Source of the DNA: Cloeon dipterum
Taxonomy: Eukaryota; Arthropoda; Insecta; Ephemeroptera; Baetidae
Reading direction: 5' to 3'
Length of the DNA stretch: 64,000 bases
NCBI RefSeq assembly: GCF_949628265.1
Contig: NC_088786.1
Span: 25,937,681 to 26,001,680 of the forward strand
The position numbers and the translations under genes were made by a program. A model generated the notes under the pieces. That model saw only the letters and a program-made list of their open reading frames with translations. It made no database searches and had not been told where the DNA came from. Shown here piece after piece: positions 50,681 through 62,600 of this stretch (position 1 is its first letter; each line of letters starts with the position of its first letter).

Positions 50681-53600
50681 CTCTTTTGCTCACATCTCAC
50701 ACTCAGGGCCCTTGAAAGGCACTCACCCCGTGTGCCGCCTTTTTCGCCGCCTCTTTGCGTGATGCAAGTGCGAAAATAAATAATTTCCCGCTGCACGCTC
50801 CTCTAATGTTTCACCGCACCCCCGTTGCTCACGAGTGGCTAAATCATTAAAGAGGCTCTCGGGGGCGAGATAATAGTCGCGGCCGGATTTTCAATTTCCA
50901 GCTTCTTATCCGGCCAGCTCGATGGGAAACTGTGTCAATAAAATGTCTCGCAACATTCTCAGCGTCGTTTTCCGCCTCGGGCGCTTTTCGATAGATTGAG
51001 TTTCGCCAAAGTCGAGTCAAAAGCCTCATTCAAGATTTTGCCATACACCGTGCACTATTGCAGAAAAGCGTAAGCGTCAGCGAAAGGCCTGAATTAAAAA
51101 AAACCGATCCGTAAAAAATACCGTTTCGAACCGTCAGAAAGAGCTGTAAAACATGTCTGAACCTGGCATAGGCCAATCGGAGGAAAAACGCCCTCCTGAT
51201 TGGCCGAGCAGGGGTCAGATCACCCCCACCCTCGCCCCTCGATGGAGCAGGCGCGTTTGATGGGCGTCTGCAGGGCGAAATTTGCGCGATCAAGGTGCGG
51301 GGGTGCATTTGCAAAGGTGTAGCAGCACAAAGGTGGTGCGTCCGATGACCCCGTCGGATGACGACCCGCCCCCGTCCGGCCAAGGCTGCAGCTTGCTGCT
51401 TCTGGGCGCGTGCCTGACGCCCTCGCTGGGGCCGCAACACCTCCTGTGGAGGTCCCTTCGCCGCCGGAGGAGCCCTCGGCAGCACGCGGTAAATAGCCGG
51501 CCGACAACCCTTAAACTAGTATTTGCTCTGCTCGTCAAGCGTTTGTTTGCTCACGCAATTGGAATTGACAAGCAATCATGTTGCTTATGGTCCGCCGTCT
51601 GGCGAAATGTTGCCCTGACACACACCGGCGGAGCGGGTGGCGCTCGGCTGACATGCCATCGACTTGCTGAATTTTGTCGCACAGATTTTTAGTGTCAGCA
51701 GCAAATTGTTCAGTGCTCCCGACTGCTCCAGCAGAGCCAAACGTTTCAATGGCAAAAACGAGGGCTGTGAAAATTATTGCAACCGATAGAAATTTTTCAT
51801 GGTGTTTTTTCATTTCAAAAATAAATGTAAAAGCAAAACTGCCGCTGTTTAAAAATAAAAAATATACATATTAGCAAACTGAAAATATCGAGAAAAATCT
51901 CTTTTCTGCATAAATCGTTCCATTTTTGGATGAAAGTATTATTTTCTAACAACTGTAACATTGACTTGAAGCTATACCTTGAGAGAACGCATTAGTATAA
52001 CCAAAGTACAAATCTGATAATATGTATACATATTCTATAGTTAGCCTCCGTCTAGATTGCTCTCTGGGCTTGGAATGTATTTTCAGTGCATTGTCGTCTT
52101 CGTGCAACTGCTTTCCCACTGCATGCAGCAGTGTTTATTACATCTAGTCAGCCGGTTAAATTTAGACGCCCTCTCAAACGCGGACGTTCCATTTCCAAAA
52201 TGAAATTCTCCGGCTCTTGAGCGGCCTCTCAAACAATCATGAAAAGCGCATTTTTCATCTCGGCCAACGACTAATTCACCGTCCTTTTTTACGGTCAGAT
52301 TTATCTGCAGAGGGGCCGTAAACGTATTTAGTATATTAAAAAGAAATTCGAGGTGGAAATGTATTTTTTACTGGTGCCCATCAAGCAGACTAGTATAGAG
52401 AATCATTATTCGCCAGCAGGCCCCGAGTCGTCTGCTTGCAATTCACCTAGCTGCGTTTTATTGCACTAGTGCAGTTTAGTTCGTCGTTCGCCAGCTCCTC
52501 CGACCAAGTTATTGCAGCCGCGGCGCCGACGTCTCGTTTTCGGTCGATTATGAAGGAATTTTCCAATAATTCCACTCGGTGGGTCTGTAACCACCGTGGG
52601 GTTTATTAAAAAGGTCACATATTTACGCTTTGGGCGGCCGATAAAGTAGCAAAGTGACATAAACATGGCGGATATTAGATAAAAATCGAGCTGTGCGCTT
52701 TCTTGATCTTGTAGAATTTTTCATAACATGTTCTGATTGCAGTCCATTTTTTAATTTGGCTAAACGACAAGGGTCTTTTGATAGTCAAACCACTTTAAAA
52801 ATTAATGTAAATCAATATCACACATCTTTTTATAAAAAATTCATGTTCCTCAACTCGTTTTCGTTGATGGATTTAGAGTTTTAAATTTCGAAAGCAATCA
52901 GAGACTCTGCTTACAAGTTATGTGTCTTTTTCACTTCGTTACGCAAATTAAATCGAGGATATCAAATAGCTGTGCGTTTTCAAAAAGTAATTCGATCAGG
53001 GTTCTCCAGCATAATATGGAATCGCGGCTGCCTTTTTTGCGGCAAGTGGCACTTCTCTTTCTCTCTCTCGGCTAAGAGTTGGCAGAAATGGAGCTGCGGA
53101 CCACACACGCGTGTTTTTGAACCCGATCCTGCCGTTCGCCGCGACACTTCGATTACATTATTTTCCACTCCGCAGTTTAATGCATTCGGAAGTTTGAGTC
53201 TTCGGGGCGCCAATGGCGCTTTGACAGGACGGCGGTTGCGGTTAATCGCGTCGACTGCACTTGATGCGCAGCTTTTTTTCCGTCCACCCTCGCGCTCATT
53301 TCACGATCTGATGCATATGCAAACAGTGTTTTGTCATTTCTTCGTCGACCGACGGATTTTTATCGCAGCAAACAACTCTGTCGAGCGTGAACAACGCTGT
53401 GTTTTATTAAAATTGCTGCTTTTCACCACATACACGCTTGCAGCGGCGTCTAACTTGATGATTAATTGCGTTTTTTGCCGCGGCACCGCCTCTTTCTTCC
53501 TGTGAAATATTCGAGCTACTTTTTGTGCTGATTACGAGAGAGAGGAGCGCCCCGACCACCGCTCGGGTGACGAGCTCTTTTTCCATCAAGATGGACATGA

Positions 53601-54480
53601 ATGGGCACTAAATTTCGCGGTGTAAACCATGCGCAAATCTCCCTTAAGTCCACTGCTTGCCAACTCGCGAGGAAATTTTAAATTCGACGCGGAAAAGCTC
53701 TGCAAGGAAGCGAGGAAAATCTCTCGCGTAAATTTTCTTAACCGCTGACTTGTCGTGTCAAATCAAGACGCAAAATTAATTCTTCCCTCTGAGCCAGCCG
53801 AGGCAGAGACAAAAGGCGCCCGCTCGCACTCTGTAATTAAAATCTGCGCGTTTCGTGCATTTCGTTTGCACTTTTCCCGCAGCGTTTTCCGATGCTGCCT
53901 TTTGCTGTGTGGCATTGTGTTGACATTTTATTAAAATTTCCGCTCTTGTGCAACACGACAGCGTCCGATTTATAACTTTTTCCGCAAAAAGCTCTTAATT
54001 AAAACCGTTTTTCCATTCGAAATTCGTTATCTCCTCCTTGTTTCATTATATCATCAATTTTTTTAATTTGAAGTTTTAAAATTAAAACTAATTTTCAAAG
54101 AGAACTTGGATCGCGCTAGTCAGGAAGTTCACAAAGCATCCCCCTCAGAAGCAATCTTCCGCCACGTGCGAAACGAAGCAAACGAGCACGTCGTCGAAAT
54201 TACGCTCTGTGCCACGCGCGCGCATTTCGGCGGAAAAGGGTTGCCGGCCTGCTGTATTAATTGCATGCTTGTTAAAATGATTAGAGCGAGAGAGAGACAG
54301 AGCGAGCTAGCGAGCGAGCGGGATAATAGCCGGCAAGAGCCAAGCAAGCAAGCTGAGCCTGGAGAGGCCGGCGCCTGACTGGCGACTGTTCCGTCACACA
54401 CTCGAATATATCCGCGCGCGATGCCATAGCAACCGCCACCCCCTGCGCCTCCATCATCCCTCGCACACGGAATTACGCTC
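50678..54480. other. Mosaic intergenic DNA
   Basis: GC-rich to about 51.7 kb, AT-rich to about 52.9 kb, then balanced. The 177-codon frame at 52972-53505 shows no domain and a composition like its surroundings. Nothing else is supported. Confidence 0.35.
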
Positions 54481-54486
54481 AGTGAG

Positions 54487-54540
54487 AGTGTGTGTGTGTG
54501 TGTGTGCGTGTGTGTGTGTGTGCGTGTGTGTATGTGTGTA
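54487..54540. repeat. (GT)n microsatellite with interruptions
   Basis: A run of TG dinucleotides broken by a few CG and TA units, preceded by GA-rich sequence. Confidence 0.9.
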
Positions 54541-56587
54541 ATATGGGAGCATTCGAGCCGGGCAGCTAACCGAGCGGCTAAACTGATGTGCCTGGCCCGC
54601 CACCCGGCCGCCCACGACACCAAAACAGCCTCCTGTCTGCTCCAATTTGATCCAATTTATTTATCAGACCAGCATATTCAGACTCGGCTGCATCTTGATG
54701 AGCTCGCAGAGAAAAGACCCCCGCTCTGACGGACGCTGATTTATTTTTTTTGGGTAATGGCAAAGGAAGGTTTTCTAGAAATTCAGTACGGAATGAGATC
54801 TTCGGTCACAATTTTAAGAAGAAAATTTTTTTCCTGGAGAGTCGGGTGACATTTCAGCCGACGTTAGCAGTAAAAAAGCATGTGATTCTAACCGACTTGA
54901 GCAATCTTTGAATGAGCCGACTGATCAATGAACGGGGCGCTTCCATTCCAGCAAATCAGCATCAAACGCCGGAACTCGGGTTCCATTGTTTTAAAGTAAT
55001 GCTTTTGCCTCGTGGATGTATTGATTGGTTGTGAACACGAGCGGGGCGAAAAATCCACTCATTTCCCTGCTCGGCCCGATTGTGTGGCGTTGAGAAGACG
55101 CGCATTATCTGCTGCTGATGGCGCGGTGGTAATGATTTTCCTCGGCAAGAAGTGAAAAATGGCCCTTGTTAAAAGCGACAGGCGATATTTCTCGGGTAGC
55201 GATAGAGATGCATCGGCAGCATCCCTCGGCGGTGCATCATCGTGTACGTCGCGCTTCAGCCAGACTGTCGATAAAGGAAAACCGATTCAGGCGCTGATTT
55301 CCCAAAAGCAACAAAGCGCCGCTTTTATTGTAATTGCCCCTCGGGCCGAGCCGATTGGCCTCATTTGCTCTAATCCCGACCGCCGCCTAATATAAAAGTG
55401 CTCATCACTCTTCTTGCTTCCCTTTCCCTCAAACGGTCCGAACGGGACCCGTTCAGGCGTGTGCGGCTCCAAAATCGATCTGTCCGCCCGCCCCCGTTCC
55501 TGCACATTCTGCACAATTTCTCACGATCCTCGGCGGTCGCCGGAATCAGGTTTCGAACGGCGATGTTGACCTGCGGAACGAGCAAATATTGACCTTCTCC
55601 ATGCCCCGGCAAATGGACCCGCCGGCTTCTACCGAGAGCCGCCAAATTGAATCGTTCTGCTCGCCGGAGAGGAAGCTTTGTGCGATTTGCAAAATTCGTC
55701 GGTGCTTATGCTTATTGCCTCGGCGGCAATCCAATTTCGAGACGCTCGCTACTCTCTTTGAAGTGCTTTTTGTGCGCGCAGTAAGCAAAATTACCTGTTT
55801 TGCCAGTAGGAACGCCCTCGACCCGATTGGGTAGGACTTCCATGCCAAAGAAAACATTGAATTGTTTTGCAGTGTTATTAAATGCGCAAGGCTGTTTCCG
55901 CTGCATCAAATACACATAATTAAAGAGACATTTTAGCACGCTCCATCCACCAAATTCAGCTGTTGCGTTTTTTGCTGTTGTTTTCGAACGTTTCCTTATC
56001 GTCTTCGATTTTCTGTTTCTTCCTCGTAAAGGATTCTTCGTAATATGGCATCTTGAAAGGAAAATTGAAGCAGTCCTTTATAAAACTTTACGTATTGCAG
56101 TCCAAGCAAATTCGAATTTTCGCTTCCGCGCCCAATGACACAAACCGGTGGTCAAAGGTTACGCTGCCGACTTGAAACGCTGGCCAAAACAATTCCGGTC
56201 GGTTGGTCCACGCGCATGCTGTGCCAAAAGGCTGCAAAAGCCGCCGCGGCCGGCTGCATCTGTGGTACGAATGCTTTCGGAATCAATTTGCGTGTGTGTG
56301 TATATGCCGAATCAATAAACCGCACATTACCACTCCGGCAGCAGCATCTGTCTGCGAGTTGGACTGTGTGCCACACAAGCCAATACATGCACACATCTCG
56401 GCCGCTCAATAAACACGCGCGCGCTGTGCAAAAATTGAATCCTCCGACGAGCAATCACCCTTCCGTTCGCCACCCGCGCCCCCACCTAGCCACCCACCCA
56501 CCCCCACCAGCTCGCATCGCGACCTTTTCCACTTCGCCGCTTTGTATATTTTTCTGCTTTTTAACCGCTCGATTTTTGTGTTTGCAG
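54541..56587. other. Talin upstream region or first-intron end
   Basis: Balanced to GC-rich composition with no recognised gene. The frame leading into the talin start codon is open back to 56135, but a strong acceptor (TTTTTGTGTTTGCAG) ends at 56587. The talin leader exon therefore most likely lies further upstream and this is intron sequence. Confidence 0.5.
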
Positions 56588-56626
56588 AAGAGTTCTGCAC
56601 AAGCCGCACCGCAAATCACCGAGGGA
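56588..56626 (+). other. rhea: Talin 5' UTR segment between acceptor and start codon
   Basis: Thirty-nine bases lie between the acceptor at 56587 and the ATG at 56627. The start is chosen because the family begins with M, one or two small residues and LSLKI. The frame has no stop between acceptor and ATG. Confidence 0.75.
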
Positions 56627-59600
56627 ATGGCGACCCTCTCGCTCAAGATCTCCATTGTGGAGCAGGGTGTGACCAAGACAATGCAGTTCGAGCCTGCCAC
56701 CACCGTCTACGACGCGTGCCGAATAATCAGAGAGAAGATTACTGAGGCCAACCTCGGCCAACGTGAGTATACATATTTGATGCATAAACTCCGTCATAAT
56801 GTGATTCAATTTTACCGCTTCATATCTTTTTCCTGTTTTAATTTCTGCTTTTACAGTCTCAACTTAAAAAATTCCTGAACGCGCGAAAATTTGTATGTTA
56901 TTGGGATTTTTTTCTATGAAAATCTTACACTATTTAATTTTGTTTTTTGGCTTAATGGGAAAAAATTTCAGTTAGTTAAGCAGAGTTATAAATATCTCGG
57001 CCTTTGTTTTTTTAGCGAAAGACTATGGCCTCTTCTTGGCCGACGAAGATGCCAAAATCGGCGTTTGGCTCGAACCTGGGCGCAGCCTTAACTATTACAT
57101 CCTCAAAGGAGGCGTAAGAGAAATTACTCTAAGCGTCGCGAGGCTAATTAATCACCAATTTTGTCATTAGGAACTGCTGGAGTATAAAAGGAAGCTCCGC
57201 CAGCTCCGAGTGCGTATGTTGGACGGCACTTTGAAAACCATGTTGGTCGACGACTCCCAACCAGTCGCCAACCTGATGGTGGTCATCTGCACGAAAATCG
57301 GTCAGCGAAATTAAATTCTTGTCTCTAATTTTTTTCTAACGCGATTAATCGCCACTTGTAGGAATTACGAACCATGACGAGTACAGTTTGGTCCGTGAAT
57401 TGCCAGAAGACGAACTCGAAAACAAGCCTGGAAACTACGGCACCCTCACCCTGAAGCGCAGGAAGGAGGAAGGTCGCGAACGCGACGCCAAAATGGAACA
57501 GCTGAGGAAGAAGCTGAAAACGGACGACGAGGTCAACTGGATTGACCCTTCAAAAACTCTAAGAGAGCAAGGCATCGATGAGTCTGAGACCGTGCTGCTC
57601 AGGCGAAAGTTCTTCTTCTCCGATCAGAATATCGACTCTAGAGATCCCGTCCAACTTAACCTGCTGTACGTGCAGGCCAGGGATGCCATCCTCGACGGAA
57701 CCCACCCCGTCACCCTGGAGAAGGCGTGTGAATTTGCTGGAATTCAGTGCCAGATTCAGTTTGGCGATTTTGTCGAGACTAAGCACAAGCCAGGATTTTT
57801 AGAGTATGGCTGCTTAGTAAATTATCATTTCAATAAATCGTTAATTTTTTATTTGCCTTATTAGCCTGAAGGAGTTTTTGCCACAGTCCTATATCAAGAT
57901 CAAGAGTGTAGAAAAGAAAATTTTTGCCGAACACCGCAAACATATCGGAATCAGTGAGCTCGATGCAAAGGTCCTCTACACCAAAACGGCTCGAGATTTG
58001 AAAACCTATGGTGTTACCTTCTTCTTGGTGAAGGTGAGCGAACCAATTCCCGCTCTAATTAAAACCTCACTCTTTTTATGTATTTTAGGAAAAAATGAAA
58101 GGCAAGAACAAGTTGGTTCCGCGCCTTCTGGGAGTCACCAAAGACTCTGTTCTGCGTCTGGATGAGCGCACTAAAGAAATCTTGAAAACGTGGCCTTTGA
58201 CCACCGTGCGTCGCTGGGGGGCTTCTCCCAACACTTTCACCCTTGATTTTGGTGACTACTCCGACCAGTATTACTCTGTTCAAACGACTGAAGCAGAGCA
58301 AATTTTGCAACTCATATCAGGATACATTGATATCATTTTGAAGAAGGTTTCTTTAATTTGTTTTATTTAATTGCACATCACTTACCATCTACCCAATCCT
58401 AGAAACAAGCCAAGGATCATTTTGGAATTGAAGGTGATGAAGGCTCTACCATGGTGGAGGACAGCGTGTCTCCCAATAAGTAAATAAGACCAACCCTCTG
58501 TTTATAAAATTCACTAAATTGATCTTTATCAGGGCCACCATTCTTCAGCACGAGACAAGCAAAGTTGGCAAAGCCAATACAGCGTCACTTGCAAAGCCTG
58601 CAATTATGAGAGCAGGTGCTGATGGTGAGTTAAAAGTTTCACAATTTAAAAAGAGCCGTATTTCATGTTACAAATGGTGTCAGCCCAACTTTTTGATGAC
58701 AACTTCTCCATTGAGATTTATCGCTCAACTTTTAATATACTTTTATGCTTAGGATAGCAAATTGTGACTTTTGAATTATAACTCTTCGGTTAAATCACTG
58801 ATGCCGTGTTGAAAAGACAGATTTTTCATTAAGCTGATTAGATCGCGGGGGGTGACAATTTGAAAGGCTAGGTAAAAGTATTGAGGGATTTTGCAGGCGC
58901 TCGACCCTACGGAACTGGCCACATGGGAGGTGCGCAGTTCACAACTGTAACAGGCCAGGCCAACATTTCCCACTCTGCCGCGCCCATGGTAAGGACCACT
59001 GGGCACTTGACTTCTGCTTCATGCTAAAATTCGTTCACGGCTTATTCACACTGACTAACACAACTTGTTTCTCATTAGCTGCTATTTAAGCTGGTGTTGG
59101 GAGCTGCAAATTGTTGCTTTTTCTCAAATGCTTTTACATTGTGACTATTACTCTTCATTAACTCTGTTTTTCTTCTTTCTTTTTCACGCTATTCTCGTTG
59201 GAAAATATCAAAGTAGGTATTGACTAAGTTCTAATGAATGAAATGAACCTATTTATTCACTCCACATTCTGATAACCAGTGATAAGAGAAAATTTTAATT
59301 CTACTATCTCGTTTGTACTAACTTTTGCAAACTCGCTTTTATTTTTGTTTTCTCAAACAGAAAAAATGTACTAACCGTTTTGTGAAAGTTTCAAATAAAA
59401 GTAAAACTTGTTATTTTAATGAACGTCTGCATGCCTCTTCCACCTTTATTAATGAAAATACCTTGCAATCAATCAAACCCAAAATCACCTGTTAAATTGA
59501 ATCATCAGGTGATGCAAACCAAAGTAACCACTGTGATGAGTGAGCCGCAAAGGGCTCTCGTGGGCACAATCAACGCTGGCCACGACGCCATCAGTGCTGC

Positions 59601-62600
59601 TGAACACGAGTTGCAGACTAAAGCTCAGCTCCCGAAGCTAGGAAATGATCCTGTAAGACAATTAAAATTACCAGCAAATCCCTCGACTTACCAATGCAAT
59701 CAGGCCTCGATAAAATGGAAGGAGACCACTTTGGACACAAACAAGCAGAGCGTTTCCTCGCAAATTGCTGCGATGAACGCAGCCACGGCCCAGGTTGTCA
59801 CCCTGACTTCAGGCCCAAGCGAAGATGTAGACCACAATGCGGTTGGTGCCGCTATTTCCACCATCACTAGCAACCTGCCTGAGATGACCAGAGGAGTGAG
59901 GATGATCGCTGCACTCATCGACGATGACGATGGCGGAGACAAACTCCTTGACGCAGCCAGGCGTCTTTGCTCAGCTTTTAGCGACATGCTCAAGGCTGCC
60001 GAACCTGAGGCCAAGGAGGTAAGAATATTAAATCATTATACAGAAACCAAAATTATAGATTCCTTAATGTGTTTCCTTGTAAAAAAAGAAATCACTCTTG
60101 ATCATTAAATTAAAAACGAAAGTGTATAGAATAATTCTACCTAATATCAATTCCATAATGACTAAATGTTATTTCATTGCCGATTTTATTTCAAGAAGTG
60201 ATTTTTTCGTTTAATCAATGATTTTTTACTTTTATATTTATCATTTTATATATTTTCAAACTATATTTCAGCCTCGACAGAGTCTGCTGAATGCTGCTGG
60301 CAAAGTTGGTGAAGCCTCACACGCTGTGTTGGCCTCAATTGGAGAAGAAGATGACAGCAGCCGTGAGCTACAGGAAATGCTCCTTGGTTTGGCCAAGGCC
60401 GTTGCGAACACCACTGCGGCCCTCGTGTTGAAGGCCAAGAATATTGCCGCTGCTTGCGACGACCAAAACACCCAGAATCAAGTCATCGGTGCTGCCACCC
60501 AGTGTGCCTTGGCCACTTCTCAGCTTGTTGCTTGTGCCAAGGTATGATAAGAAATATTAAAAAATGTTTTAGTGATGATTAAAGGTTCATTTGTTGAGAT
60601 AATTTGGAAGAAAACATGTGTGACAGCAGTTGTTTCATTCATTCTCTAATGCAGGTTGTGGCTCCAACCCTGCAGAATGCTGCCTGCCAAGAGCAACTAG
60701 TAGGTGCTGTGCGAGAGGTCGCCAGAGCTGTTGAACACCTTGTTTCTGTGTGCCAAGAAGCTCAGCCCGAGCAGAAACTGATGGGTGATCTGAACGGTGC
60801 AGTTGCTGAAGTCACCAGGTCGCTGAACGACCTCTTACACCACATCAAGTAAATAGGAAAAAATTAAAAAATACTTTTTCAACTTAACCTCCCGTTCAGG
60901 TTCACCGTCAATGAGCGTGGTAGAGAAAACATGCACGAAGACGCGGTGGAAACAATCATGGTCACTACGGACAGGATGATGTCTGTGTCTGGAGATTCAG
61001 CCGAGATGGTCCGCCAGGCCCGCATCCTCGGCCGAGCCACTGCCCAACTAATTCAAGCCATCAAGGGTGAGGCCGACGTCCAGCAGGACACTGAGGTGCA
61101 GCGTCGCCTGCTGTTGGCTGCCAAGACCTTGGCCGATGCCACCGCTCGCATGGTGGAGGCTGCCAGACTGTGCGCCTCCTCGCCACATGAAGCCACGCAT
61201 CAAGACGCACTCCGCCACGCTGCTGAGGAAATCCGGGCTGCCACTACCAACGCTTCCACACCCGCCATGCGTGCTCGCATCATTCAGCGACTTGAGGTTT
61301 GCACCTTATATGATTATCTCTTTATTAAAGCTTCACTTTTTAAATTGGAAATTGGAAATAAAAATTGAATTATTTAAAAAATGCAGAATTCAGATATGTT
61401 TTTTCTATTTTAATTTAATTATTCGCATTTATATGTATTCTTTTTGCCAAATTTACTTTTTTGAAAAATTTCAATTTTTTTTCTCTTTTTCCAGAATTCG
61501 GCGAAACAGGTTGCCAGCTGCGCTACGCAAACCCTGTCTGCAGCCCAGGGCTCTCTATCCTACAACACGAACCAGGTTACTCACCAACACCTTCTAGCTG
61601 AGTGCAGGCAACTGGCAGATCAAGTGCCCAAACTTGTTGAGAGCATCAAGAACACGTCTGCAAGGCCAGAAGACCCTGAGGCCCAGTTGACCCTCATCGA
61701 GACCAGCGAGACCATCTTGCAGCCTGGAAGCAGAGTCATCCAGTCAGCCAGAAGTGCTGTTCCCACCGTTTCAGACCAAGCGTCTTCCACAGCCCTCAGT
61801 CAGAGCTCGCAGCAACTGGCGTCTGCCTTGGGTGACCTCAGGTCTGCCACCGCCAGAGCCAGAGAAGCTTGCGGGCCTGAACTGGAACTCGAGAGCGCTG
61901 AGCGATTGGTCGCGGGAATGCGCCAAGAACTTGCTGCCTTTGAGAGACAAGTTCAGCTCTCTCAGCTACGGCCAATTCCTGGCGACACTGTAAGTGCAAT
62001 CCAAAAATTTACATCTTTACAGAATTTCCTCAAACATATTAGTTTTTTCCTGAAATCCTTCTTCATTTTATTTTAATTTTTCTGTAGGCTGACGCATCAG
62101 CACTTCAGCTTGGAAGCTCTGCCCAGAATGTTGTAGCCTCAATGGCCAAGTTGGCCTCAGCAGCCGCTCAGGGCAATGAAAACTACACTGGTCGTGAAGC
62201 TCGCGCTACTGCGGCAGCCCTTAGTGATTTCACAAACTCTGTGAGGGCAGTTGCTGCCACCACCAATGACAAGCCAATGCAGACAAAGTAGGATAAAAAA
62301 TCATCTCATTGTAGCGGGTATTAACTTGAAATTTCAGGATTATCTTGAATGCTGAAGAGGTCATGGAAAGGTCACTTCTGTTCCTTGACGAAGCAAGGAG
62401 GGCCGTGGTTGAAGGCAATGACAAATACGATGTTAGAACCTTGGGTCAGTGCTGCAAGAGGGTGCAACAGTCAATCGATGAAACTATCAACTGCCTGCCA
62501 TCGCAGAAGGATGTTGACGACGCTATCAATATCATCAATGAGGCCTCGCAAATTCTGGCCATGAACGAGTACCCACCGACAAACAAATCCTATGGGTAAA

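Noticed and set aside
52972..53505. 177-codon plus-strand ORF
   Set aside because: Composition matches the surrounding non-coding DNA and no domain or gene signal is seen.
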